From Acidimicrobiia bacterium (GTDB taxonomy: Bacteria; Actinomycetota; Acidimicrobiia; Spongiisociales; SHLN01): a stretch of 17,277 nucleotides of DNA. Where the stretch lies: contig SHLN01000024.1 in NCBI GenBank assembly GCA_004283105.1, positions 1 to 17,277 of the forward strand, written 5' to 3'. Position numbers and translations under genes: made by a program. Positions within the stretch are counted from its first letter, which is position 1; each line of letters begins with the position of its first letter. Under the pieces are notes generated by a model. That model did not search any database. It was not told where the DNA came from and saw only the letters and a program-made list of their open reading frames with translations. Shown here piece after piece: positions 1 through 6,679 of the stretch.

Positions 1-77
1 GCTCATAGCTCATAGCTCATAGCTCATAGCTCATAGCTCATAGCTCATAGCTCATAGCTCATGGCTCATGGCTCATG
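1..77. repeat. Heptanucleotide tandem repeat (GCTCATA/GCTCATG), at least 11 copies
   Basis: Eight consecutive perfect copies of GCTCATA (1-56) are followed by three copies of GCTCATG (57-77). The array runs off the left edge of the window, so the true copy number is unknown. The last copies overlap the 3' end of recQ: its TGA stop (73-75 on the minus strand) lies inside the final unit. There are no spacers and the unit is only 7 bp, so this is a simple sequence repeat and not a CRISPR array. The A-to-G change at unit position 7 is shared by all three units nearest the gene, which suggests older, diverged copies at that edge. Confidence 0.97.
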
Positions 78-1785
78 TGTCTAGGTCGCGGATCGCGGCG
101 AGGAATACGTCGCCGTACGTTTCGAGCTTCTTTGGGCCGACACCGCTGATATCGAGCAGCTCTGCGGGCGTGGACGGCTTCCGGTCGATCATCTCCGCAA
201 GGGTGGCGTCGCTGAACACAACGTAGGCGGGCACACCCGCCTCATCGGCCAGCCGGCGCCTGACCGCCTTGAGGGCATCGAAGGCCGGTCCGGTCGCCGC
301 CACCCCTGCACCGCTGGTCGTGATTGAGCGCTGCGAGCCACCGGACAGGCCCGCCAGTACGTCGATCCCCATGCACACGTCGCACGACTCGCCGCAGTCG
401 TCGATGTCCTCACCGAAGTAGCCGACGATGCTCCGGTGTCGGCAGGTCCGGCGATCGGCCCAGTTGAACATCTGGCGGATGCGCCGATCGGCTCCCTCCT
501 CGCCGTTCCGGGTCATCCTTTCGAGATTGATCACATCGGCCCACGAGTAGAACAGGATGCAGTCGCTGTCGAGTCCGTCCCGCCCGGCCCGGCCGATCTC
601 CTGGTAGTAGGACTCGATGGACTTGGGCATGTCGCGATGGATGACGTAGCGGACGTTCGACTTGTCGATGCCCATGCCGAAGGCGATCGTGGCGCAGATG
701 ACGTCGATCTCGTCGTGGATGAAGGCGTCCTGGACGGCGGCGCGTGCTTCTCGCTCCAACCCGGCGTGATACGGCATGGCCCGGATCCCGAGGCCCCGCA
801 GGTAGGCGGCGGTGGACTCGGCCGACTTGCGCGACAGCGTGTACACGATGCCGCTCTGGCCGGGCCGGGCCAGGCACAGCTTGCCGATCGACTCGCGGAC
901 CTTGATTCTCCTCCCGTCGGCAGCCTCGCCCTTTTTGATGACATGGATCTTCAGGTTGGGACGCAGAAACGATCCACGGAACAACACCGGGTTGCGGAGG
1001 GCGAGCTGGTCCTCGATGTCACGGGTGACTTCGGAGGTGGCCGTTGCGGTGAGGGCGAGGACGGGCGCTCCGAACCGGTCCTTCAGTCCTTTCAGATTGC
1101 GGTAGGCGGGGCGGAAGTCGTGGCCCCACTGGCTGATGCAGTGGGCCTCGTCGACGGCAATGAGGCGCAGGTCTACCCCCGAGAGTGCCCCACCCACTGA
1201 GGCTTCCAGTCCCTCGGGGGCGGCGTACACCAGCTCGTACTCACCCCGCCGCATCCGGGCGATGCGATCTGAACGTTCCTGTCCGGCCAGGCTCGAGTTG
1301 AGGAACGTCGACCGGAAGCCGGCCTGGTCGAGCCCGTCGACCTGATCCTTCATGAGGGCAATGAGCGGCGAGACGACGAGGGTGGTCCCGCCCAGCACGC
1401 GGGCGGCCAGCTGGAACGTGAGCGACTTGCCGGCTCCGGTCGGCATGACACCGATACAGTCTCGCCCGCCCACCACCGCATCGATGATCTCGCGCTGGCC
1501 GCGTCGAAAGCTCGAGAATCCGAAGGTAGCGGTGAGTGCCTCGTCCACCGCCGTGGACTGCAATTCGGCCAGCCGGGCGCTCAAGCGGCCGAGGTCCTCA
1601 ACCTGGGGGGCCGTGATCGAATCCGGGTTCGAGCTCCACCTCTCGCGCAACGCCCGGATGGCCTGGGCAGCGCCGCGGTGATCGCCCGCATCGAGGCAGG
1701 CGGCCAGGCCGGCTATGGCGTCGTCAATTGCTGGCTCGTTCATCGAGCGCTGACGGTACTCGACGGTGGCGGCAGAGGTGGACAT
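73..1785 (-). CDS. recQ: ATP-dependent DNA helicase RecQ
   Basis: RecQ is a superfamily 2 helicase that unwinds DNA 3' to 5' in recombination and replication-fork repair. In this 570-residue reading, residues 1-80 are a family-atypical N-terminal extension. The core follows: FRRGQ (93-97), Walker A MPTGAGKS (114-121), DEAH box (212-215), SQWGHDFRP (218-226) and motif VI QEIGRAGRDG (395-404). The RecQ-Ct zinc site has Cys448, Cys464, Cys468 and Cys471. An HRDC-like domain fills about 500-570, ending in the helix-hairpin ISGVGPKKLETYG. The frame stays open upstream to 2574, but that stretch is antisense-like junk inside the next gene, so I start at ATG 1785. A second ATG at 1743 would give 556 residues. 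No Shine-Dalgarno is visible at either. The stop lies in the heptamer repeat. The call is very secure; the start is not. Confidence 0.97.
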   Translation of the reverse strand: MSTSAATVEYRQRSMNEPAIDDAIAGLAACLDAGDHRGAAQAIRALRERWSSNPDSITAPQVEDLGRLSARLAELQSTAVDEALTATFGFSSFRRGQREIIDAVVGGRDCIGVMPTGAGKSLTFQLAARVLGGTTLVVSPLIALMKDQVDGLDQAGFRSTFLNSSLAGQERSDRIARMRRGEYELVYAAPEGLEASVGGALSGVDLRLIAVDEAHCISQWGHDFRPAYRNLKGLKDRFGAPVLALTATATSEVTRDIEDQLALRNPVLFRGSFLRPNLKIHVIKKGEAADGRRIKVRESIGKLCLARPGQSGIVYTLSRKSAESTAAYLRGLGIRAMPYHAGLEREARAAVQDAFIHDEIDVICATIAFGMGIDKSNVRYVIHRDMPKSIESYYQEIGRAGRDGLDSDCILFYSWADVINLERMTRNGEEGADRRIRQMFNWADRRTCRHRSIVGYFGEDIDDCGESCDVCMGIDVLAGLSGGSQRSITTSGAGVAATGPAFDALKAVRRRLADEAGVPAYVVFSDATLAEMIDRKPSTPAELLDISGVGPKKLETYGDVFLAAIRDLDT

Positions 1786-1840
1786 GCCGGCAGTGTGCCG
1801 GGCCGGTGCGACAAATCTCGCCGGACCCGTCGAATCCGGG

Positions 1841-1866
1841 GGCCGCCATCCGTTGAGGAGGCGGCC
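1841..1866 (-). terminator. GC-rich hairpin at the end of the DUF3048 gene
   Basis: GGCCGCC (1841-1847) and GGCGGCC (1860-1866) form a perfect 7-bp stem with a 12-nt loop. The right arm touches the TAG stop of the upstream gene. No T-tract follows on the minus strand, so this could be a weak terminator or simply a hairpin in the 80-bp gap before recQ. Confidence 0.35.
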
Positions 1867-3542
1867 TAGCTCCAGTCGACGCTTCCGGTGGTGGGTGTGA
1901 TGTGGAGCCAGGTGCGGCCGGGCGCCATGGGGATCTCCCGGCCGTCGGAGCGCACGAAGCGGAAGAAGTCGGCCGTGCTGTCCCGTTCCCAGGTGACCGG
2001 CCAGGCCCGGCCGTTGCGGAACACGACTGCCTCGCCACTCCCGACCACCCGGTAGTCGGGCACCGGCTGACCGGCGGAGTCGAACCGGCCGGTGCTGATC
2101 TGCTCGACAAAGACCGCGACGACCGAATCGGCCGAGATGGGGGCACCGGCAACGTCGACCGACGGCGTTCCCGATTGGTGACGGAGGTAGGTGCCGTCTG
2201 CGTACTCCCAGGCGAGCGTGTTCGGGCCGGACATGGCCACATCGATGTCGGCCGCCGGGACGCCGTTCGATGGGATCCACGAATCGAACGGCAGCACCGG
2301 TGGGACGGATCCGACCCAACCGTCCTCCGGCAGGCGTTCGACGTTGTACATGAGGTCGTAGACCGGCCGCCGGCCGGCTTCCCGGTAATAGCCGACGATG
2401 CGCCCGTTTCCTTCGTCGACGGCGACCCGGGCGAGGGCGGACCGCACCGAGGGCTGCCCGCCACTGTGGAGCACCCTGCCATCGAACGGCTCGATGAGCT
2501 TGGGGTCGACCTCCCGAACGCTGCGAAGTGGCCCGATGATCTCGGGGTACTCGGTCTGGTAGAGGGCAATCCATCGTCCCACACCGCCTTCGACGATGAC
2601 TTCCATTACGAGGTCGGCTTCGGCGATTCCCGCCTGCGGCCGGGCCCGGTACGAGTTGGAGATCTTGGCGATGAGTACCCGCTGGGAGGGGTCGCCTCCT
2701 GCCTGCCCGGTCAACGGAGCGATCCGGAGGGTTGGTGCAACATGAAGATGGCTATTGCCGGCAAGCATCTGCGATCCTCGACGGCCGAAGAGGAAGCTCT
2801 GCTGACCGGTCCCCGTCCAGAGGTAGTTGTGGAGGTGGACGGCCGTCGTGAACGGCCGGAAGATGCCGGGTGAGTCGGCTCCGTCGCCGTCCCAATCGCC
2901 GATAATCAGCTGATCCCCGGCGTCGCCGAAGTAGAGAGAGCCGGAGGAAAGGGCCACACCGCCGTCGGTCGGGTCGTTGGCGTAGAAGACGGACGAGGAC
3001 GGTGTCCGGTGGAGGAACAGGCCGTCGGTGCCATTTCCGTCCGGGTCGCCGGCGTATGGAATGTCGGTGTGGGTTCCGAACCAGAAGACCTGGTCGGCGA
3101 CTGTGGTGGCGTTCGAACCGGCCAGGAATACCCGGCCGTTGCGGCTCAGGCCCAGGGTGTCGATGCCGTCCCCATCCCAGTCGCCGGCGAATACTCGATC
3201 GCCCGGCATGCCGAAGAAGAACGTGACGTCTGGTTCGGTAACCGTGCTGCCGTGGGCCGGGATCTCGTTGAGGAGATGGGCGGCTCCCCAGGCCGGTCGG
3301 TAGACCCCCGGCGTATCGATCCCGTCGCCGTTCCAGTCCCCGAGGAGGGCGGTGTCTCCAGGCTGGCCGTAGGTGAACGTGTAGTCGGTGAACCCCGGCA
3401 AGCGGATGTGCCACCGACCGCCCGGCTCCACCATCACGATCTGGTCCGAAGAACCGGTCTCGGCCTGGCCCGGGGTGGCGAAGAGGACGCCGGCCATCAA
3501 CGCAGCGCCCAGCACTACAGCACCCGCCCGTTTTCCGCCCAC
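1866..3542 (-). CDS. Secreted FG-GAP-like repeat protein with C-terminal DUF3048 (YerB-like) domain
   Basis: 558 residues from a GTG start. Residues 1-27 are a signal peptide (basic MGGKRAG, hydrophobic core, cleavage after GQA). Four repeats of about 50 residues follow. Each carries an acidic calcium-type loop: GDWNGDGID (68-76), GDWDGDGID (120-128), GDPDGNGTD (165-173) and GDWDGDGAD (215-223), typical of FG-GAP/VCBS propeller blades. From about 290 to the end the protein matches DUF3048: ADLVMEVIVEGGVGRWIALYQ and IGPLRSVRE, then the C-terminal sub-domain with FRNGRAWPVTWER, REIPMAPGRTW. DUF3048 is known from YerB-type lipoproteins of Gram-positive bacteria; its biochemical role is not established. 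Putting it behind a calcium-loop repeat array is unusual. The open frame extends to a TTG at 3650, but the GTG at 3542 has AGGAG five bases upstream and starts directly at the signal peptide. Confidence 0.9.
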   Translation of the reverse strand: MGGKRAGAVVLGAALMAGVLFATPGQAETGSSDQIVMVEPGGRWHIRLPGFTDYTFTYGQPGDTALLGDWNGDGIDTPGVYRPAWGAAHLLNEIPAHGSTVTEPDVTFFFGMPGDRVFAGDWDGDGIDTLGLSRNGRVFLAGSNATTVADQVFWFGTHTDIPYAGDPDGNGTDGLFLHRTPSSSVFYANDPTDGGVALSSGSLYFGDAGDQLIIGDWDGDGADSPGIFRPFTTAVHLHNYLWTGTGQQSFLFGRRGSQMLAGNSHLHVAPTLRIAPLTGQAGGDPSQRVLIAKISNSYRARPQAGIAEADLVMEVIVEGGVGRWIALYQTEYPEIIGPLRSVREVDPKLIEPFDGRVLHSGGQPSVRSALARVAVDEGNGRIVGYYREAGRRPVYDLMYNVERLPEDGWVGSVPPVLPFDSWIPSNGVPAADIDVAMSGPNTLAWEYADGTYLRHQSGTPSVDVAGAPISADSVVAVFVEQISTGRFDSAGQPVPDYRVVGSGEAVVFRNGRAWPVTWERDSTADFFRFVRSDGREIPMAPGRTWLHITPTTGSVDWS

Positions 3543-3547
3543 GCCAG

Positions 3548-3552
3548 CTCCT
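3548..3552 (-). promoter_or_regulatory. Ribosome binding site fixing the DUF3048 gene start
   Basis: The minus strand reads AGGAG, five bases before GTG 3542. No comparable site precedes the longer TTG start at 3650. The 133-bp gap to the divergent gene at 3676 must hold promoters for both directions, but I cannot pick out a convincing -35/-10 pair there. Confidence 0.75.
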
Positions 3553-3675
3553 GTGGTTTGCCCGCCGACCCTATCAACGTGGCAGCTATGGCGGGAATTG
3601 GCAAGCCGGTGCACAGTTCTCTCAAGCCGGTCGCTTACCGCTCCGATCAATCAGGTATGCACGGAGGAATAGCCA

Positions 3676-4497
3676 ATGGCTGATCTATCAGGCGACCTCG
3701 GGTCGTTCGGGCTCGAGCGCGTTCTGGAACTGCTCGCCGACGCAGGCAAGGACGGCGAGCTGCGGGTCCACTCGGCCCTCCAGGATGGCCGGATCCTGCT
3801 CAAGGGCGGGCAGGTGGCCTATGCCACGACGGCGAGTGGATCAGATACCGTCGAGGAGCTCGATGCGCTACTCGAGCGGTACCAATCCGACGTGCAGCCG
3901 GGCGACCTCACCACGCTGGAAGAGGTGCTCGAGGAGCAACTCATCGAGGTTGCCTACCTCTTGACGCAGATCGAGTCCGGCTCGTTCGAGTTCTTCGGGT
4001 CGGCCGGGCCGAGCCCGGATGATGTGCACAGCGTGCCGGTAGCCGAACTCCTGGACATGGTGAATACTCGAGCCGAAGAGTGGCGGGCGATCCGGCGCGT
4101 GATTCCGACCATCAACGAGCAGTACCGGGTGGCACCCCAGCTGCCGTCCGACCGCGGCGAGGTGACGCTCAACCCGGCGCAATGGGCCATGCTGGCGGCA
4201 ACGGGTGCCGGTGCCTCCGTCGCAGCGGTGGCGGCCGTGCTCAACCTGTACGAGTTCCATACCGCCGGGGCCTTTTCCGACCTCGTCGGGGACGGGCTCA
4301 TTGAGCCGGTCGGCCGCCCCGACTACCAGTTCGAGGCCGAAGAGCCCTCCGTGTTGGAGACAGAAGCACCGGACGAGCTGGCAATGCCCCATCTGCAGCC
4401 GGCGGAAGAAGCCGTCACGTTCTCGACGAATGATCTCAGCTCGGACGAGATGAACGAGGTCATACGCAACATCGGTCGGGGTATCTTCCCCAGCTAG
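3676..4497 (+). CDS. DUF4388 domain protein with winged-helix-like C-terminal region
   Basis: 273 residues, ATG preceded by GGAGG (3663-3667) at 8-nt spacing. Residues 1 to about 110 fit DUF4388 (also called PATAN): an opening LSGDLGSFGLERVLELLADAG followed by a strand pair GELRV...DGRILLKGGQVAYATT. The motif is common in proteins attached to bacterial signalling and surface-motility systems and is thought to mediate protein contacts. Residues about 155-220 (LNPAQWAMLAATGAG, then FSDLVGDGLIEP) look like the degenerate winged-helix unit that often follows DUF4388. An acidic linker and a short conserved-looking tail (SSDEMNEVIRNIGRGIF) end the protein. No signal peptide or membrane segment, so it is cytoplasmic. 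No Roadblock or MglA gene is nearby to name a partner. It reads away from the DUF3048 gene. Its role is unknown beyond likely signalling or scaffolding. Confidence 0.8.
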   Translation: MADLSGDLGSFGLERVLELLADAGKDGELRVHSALQDGRILLKGGQVAYATTASGSDTVEELDALLERYQSDVQPGDLTTLEEVLEEQLIEVAYLLTQIESGSFEFFGSAGPSPDDVHSVPVAELLDMVNTRAEEWRAIRRVIPTINEQYRVAPQLPSDRGEVTLNPAQWAMLAATGAGASVAAVAAVLNLYEFHTAGAFSDLVGDGLIEPVGRPDYQFEAEEPSVLETEAPDELAMPHLQPAEEAVTFSTNDLSSDEMNEVIRNIGRGIFPS

Positions 4498-4644
4498 CGA
4501 GCTCCCGTCGGCCGGCTGTTTGCGTCGACTGACCGGCACCCATCGCCGCTGCACCGTCAACGTTTTCCCGGGACTACCGATACTTGTTGAAACGGTTCTC
4601 GCTCACGTCGGGACTCACCCGGGGGGGCGAGGAGAGGAGTCGGC

Positions 4645-5190
4645 ATGGACTACGTGTACGGAGTGTTCACCAATCCTTCCCGGGACGAGCTCGAATTGGT
4701 CGTGCTTCCCGAAGACAGCGCCTTCGAACTCGCCGAGATCAAGGATCTCCTCCGGTGTCGGACGTGGGGAGAGCTGCGGTCCAAGGCGTCCCCGGCTCGC
4801 TATCGCGAACTGCTCGCCAGGTGTGGCTACGCAGAGTTCGCAGAACTGTCGGCCGAGATGGAAATCGGCGGTCTGCGCGGAGCGCTCGAGATCGCAATGG
4901 CCGAGTTCGATCCGCATGCCGTTCCCCCCGACGACCGGGAGCCGTTCCATGCCCATGAGATCGCCGTCGATCCTGCCGAGGACTACCCGCCCGACCCCCA
5001 CTACCTCCAGAACCTCCTTGTGTCCCCCCAGATCGTCGACCGGTGGGGCGAGCGGTACGAGACGTCCCGTCACCGGCCCTGTGCTGTGCTGCGGGCCGAG
5101 AACCTGTCCGACGTGGTCACTTCGCTCGAAGCGGAGGGTCACCACTGCCGCGAGGACTCCGACCTCATCCGCGCCGGAGTGTTGGACTAG
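4645..5190 (+). CDS. Conserved-looking hypothetical protein, 181 aa
   Basis: I do not recognise a family. Coding is supported by strong G/C third positions across the frame and by a very good ribosome site (GGAGAGGAG about 7 nt before ATG 4645). The protein is acidic, without signal peptide or membrane segment. It starts with a short strand-like segment (YVYGVFTNPSRDELELVVLPEDS), followed by helical stretches up to about residue 95, an acidic Pro/Asp-rich linker (about 92-118), and a C-terminal part with Cys at about 150 and 171. It lies 147 bp after the DUF4388 gene on the same strand; no terminator is evident between them, so the two may be cotranscribed. A small hairpin and a heptamer repeat follow directly after its TAG. 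Confidence 0.75.
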   Translation: MDYVYGVFTNPSRDELELVVLPEDSAFELAEIKDLLRCRTWGELRSKASPARYRELLARCGYAEFAELSAEMEIGGLRGALEIAMAEFDPHAVPPDDREPFHAHEIAVDPAEDYPPDPHYLQNLLVSPQIVDRWGERYETSRHRPCAVLRAENLSDVVTSLEAEGHHCREDSDLIRAGVLD

Positions 5191-5192
5191 GG

Positions 5193-5208
5193 CAACGCAT
5201 TCGCGTTG
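5193..5208 (+). other. Small perfect hairpin CAACGC-ATTC-GCGTTG
   Basis: Six-base perfect inverted repeat (5193-5198 / 5203-5208) with a 4-nt loop, starting 3 nt after the stop of the preceding gene and ending inside the first unit of the heptamer repeat. No T-run follows, so termination is only a possibility. The overlap suggests that the repeat array may have grown out of one hairpin arm. Confidence 0.5.
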
Positions 5209-5232
5209 ACCGTTGACCGTTGACCGTTGACC
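5205..5232 (+). repeat. Heptanucleotide tandem repeat GTTGACC x4
   Basis: Four perfect consecutive copies of GTTGACC (5205-5211, 5212-5218, 5219-5225, 5226-5232). It has the same 7-bp period as the array at 1-77 but an unrelated unit. Each unit contains TTGACC, one base from the consensus -35 hexamer TTGACA, and the array abuts the LexA-box promoter. Confidence 0.95.
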
Positions 5233-5236
5233 AGTT

Positions 5237-5265
5237 TTGCGAACATGTGTTCGGTCGGGTATGGT
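5237..5265 (+). promoter_or_regulatory. Candidate sigma-70 promoter overlapped by the LexA box
   Basis: TTGCGA (5237-5242), a 17-bp spacer, then TATGGT (5260-5265). The LexA box occupies the end of the -35 and most of the spacer, the usual layout for direct SOS repression. Transcription would start near 5272. That lies downstream of the ATG at 5245 and therefore bears on which start codon the next gene uses. Confidence 0.5.
5240..5253 (+). promoter_or_regulatory. LexA (SOS) operator, CGAACATGTGTTCG
   Basis: The 14-mer is a perfect CGAAC-N4-GTTCG palindrome core, with CGAACA and TGTTCG arms around TG. It fits the Gram-positive consensus CGAACRNRYGTTYG, used by LexA in Bacillus (DinR/Cheo box) and in mycobacteria and other actinobacteria. 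It lies in the short gap before a three-gene unit. This is the only such site I found in the window. Confidence 0.72.
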
Positions 5266-6135
5266 CGAGTATCGGACCTGGAGAACGGCCTGGAACACCC
5301 ACTCATCTCGGAACTCACCGTCGATACGGCCAGTTCGGTCGCGCAGTTCTCCGAGACGATCGGAGCACTGCGCCACCAATTCGGGACTGCGGTCTTCGAG
5401 GAGTTCGAGATCGAGATCGAAAGCGCTCGCAAGCTCGAGGCGAAAGCCCAGCAGCGAAGGATGAGGGCAGCCACTCTTGCCAAACAGATCACCATGCTCC
5501 AGCAGGAACTCGAAGCGTTCGAGCAGGAAGCGACCGGCTACGAGCGGGGGATCCAGGCGCTCCTCGGGACGGTGGTCGATCGGGTCGAACGGGGGTACGG
5601 CCCGGCCTGGTCACCCTGGCCGGTGTTGGGTTTCCGGGTCTGGTCGATCAAGCGGAACGGCCTCCACGGTGCCTGGGTCCACTGGCGGTCCACGCACCTG
5701 ACCGCCACCTGCCGGAACGGTCGATTGGAGGACGTGCCGCACGACAACCGCACCTGCGGTCCTCCCAGCTGCGGCATCTATGCCGTCAAGCGACTCCCCG
5801 TCCTCCTCAATAGCTATCCAATCGAGGACCCGAGCCATTTCGCCATCGGACTGGTGGCGTTGTCGGGCCGGGTCGTCGAACACACTCGCGCCTACCGGGC
5901 GCTCCATGCCCGGGTCGTCGCCCTCGGCGCGGTTGTCGGTCGGCGCATGATTCTCACGAGTGATCCCCAGCGACTGCATGAGATCTTTGCCGATGTTGAC
6001 GCCGCCTCGATCGGGTTCCCCGACGTGACCGCCAACGCGGGTGAGGTCGACGAACGCATCAAGGACTTCCTCACCGAGCAAGAAAGGATCCACACCACAT
6101 GGACATCGGAAAACAACAACGAGTCATCACCGTAG
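5245..6135 (+). CDS. Coiled-coil protein with unnamed CGIYA/GRVVEH domain, probably SOS-controlled
   Basis: 296 residues from ATG 5245. Residues about 30-105 form a charged helical coiled coil rich in E, Q, A and R. From about 125 comes a beta-type domain: GFRVW (129-133), a Cys at 156, a loop with Cys171 and Cys176 ending in CGIYAVK, then ALSGRVVEHTRAYRA (about 205-219) and a C-terminal helical tail. From memory, the GxRxW...CGIYA...GRVVEHxxGYRA pattern recurs in uncharacterised actinobacterial proteins and has no assigned function; the Cys residues may bind metal. The start is doubtful: ATG 5245 lies inside the LexA box, and TTG 5227 lies in the repeat. If the promoter at 5237-5265 is used, the first workable start would be CTG 5290, which has GGAGAA six bases before it and would give a protein beginning EHPLISELTV. 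Its 3' end overlaps the next small gene by 37 bp. Confidence 0.8.
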   Translation: MCSVGYGRVSDLENGLEHPLISELTVDTASSVAQFSETIGALRHQFGTAVFEEFEIEIESARKLEAKAQQRRMRAATLAKQITMLQQELEAFEQEATGYERGIQALLGTVVDRVERGYGPAWSPWPVLGFRVWSIKRNGLHGAWVHWRSTHLTATCRNGRLEDVPHDNRTCGPPSCGIYAVKRLPVLLNSYPIEDPSHFAIGLVALSGRVVEHTRAYRALHARVVALGAVVGRRMILTSDPQRLHEIFADVDAASIGFPDVTANAGEVDERIKDFLTEQERIHTTWTSENNNESSP

Positions 6136-6260
6136 AACCGGTGCCGATCCCCGCGCCGGCCGTCGAACCGCAACCGGCCACGACTGAGCCGGCGGCTGAA
6201 CCCGCAGAAGCGCCGGCCGGCCGAACCGGGCAACTGGGATTTGGGACACTGGTGACATGA
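6099..6260 (+). CDS. 53-aa Pro/Ala/Glu-rich small protein
   Basis: A short frame reading MDIGKQQRVITVEPVPIP, then a low-complexity stretch of Pro, Ala and Glu, ending GRTGQLGFGTLVT. It starts inside the last 37 bp of the coiled-coil gene, with AGAAAGGA (6081-6088) about 10 nt upstream, and its TGA overlaps the ATG of the next gene (ATGA at 6257-6260). Being wedged between two same-strand genes with overlaps at both ends supports real translation and translational coupling. The basic strand-like start followed by a disordered acidic tail suggests a small adaptor or regulatory peptide; this is inference, and I cannot name a family. Confidence 0.68.
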   Translation: MDIGKQQRVITVEPVPIPAPAVEPQPATTEPAAEPAEAPAGRTGQLGFGTLVT

Positions 6261-6664
6261 CGGGTCGTCCGCTCGAGGAGGTTCTTCGTGAGCTGGGCGA
6301 GGTTCAGGACCTCCTCATCGCCACCCCGTCCGATGATTTTGCGGCAAGAGCCGAGCTCTCCAACCTGCAAGACGCACTCAGGTCCGAGGCGCGAGAGGCC
6401 AGGCAGGATGTTCCCGTCGACGATCTGGGCGTCGAGCAACTTGCCAAAGAAGTCGAACACCTCGAAGCCGAGTTGACGCGCTACCTCGACGCACGGCCGA
6501 GTGCGTCGGCCGGTGGCCCGAGTGGCGGCTTCGGCGGTGGCGGCATCGACCCCGACAAGCTCCACGAGATGCACCGCAAGATGGACTCCTCGTTTGGCTT
6601 CGAGGAGAAGCGGGAGCGGCTCAGGGCGCTCAAGGTGCGCCTCGCCGAGGTCACCGGCGAATAG
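6257..6664 (+). CDS. Hypothetical coiled-coil protein with Gly-rich linker, 135 aa
   Basis: Begins MTGRPLEEVLRELGEVQDLL at the ATGA overlap with the 53-aa gene. Residues about 5-80 are helical and heptad-like (LEEVLRELGEVQDLL, LAKEVEHLEAELTRYLDARP). A flexible linker follows (SASAGGPSGGFGGGG, about 81-95), then a second charged helix from 97 to the end (DPDKLHEMHRKMDSSFGFEEKRERLRALKVRLAEV). No signal peptide, membrane segment, catalytic motif or known domain is visible. The position at the end of the probable SOS unit suggests it works with the two genes before it, perhaps as a structural partner of the first coiled coil. It converges with the amidohydrolase gene 15 bp away. Confidence 0.75.
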   Translation: MTGRPLEEVLRELGEVQDLLIATPSDDFAARAELSNLQDALRSEAREARQDVPVDDLGVEQLAKEVEHLEAELTRYLDARPSASAGGPSGGFGGGGIDPDKLHEMHRKMDSSFGFEEKRERLRALKVRLAEVTGE

Positions 6665-6679
6665 GTGCTGACTCCGGCG

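Noticed and set aside
1..77. CRISPR array
   Set aside because: The unit is 7 bp with no spacers, and no cas genes are present.
1786..2574. N-terminal extension of the recQ reading frame to 833 residues
   Set aside because: The extra 263 residues lie antiparallel-free but out of frame inside the clearly coding DUF3048 gene on the same strand, are Arg/Pro-rich shadow sequence, and show no helicase or domain motif.
4498..4644. Regulatory element or small gene in the 147-bp gap
   Set aside because: Only the ribosome site of the next gene is clear. No hairpin, repeat or convincing promoter pair could be supported.
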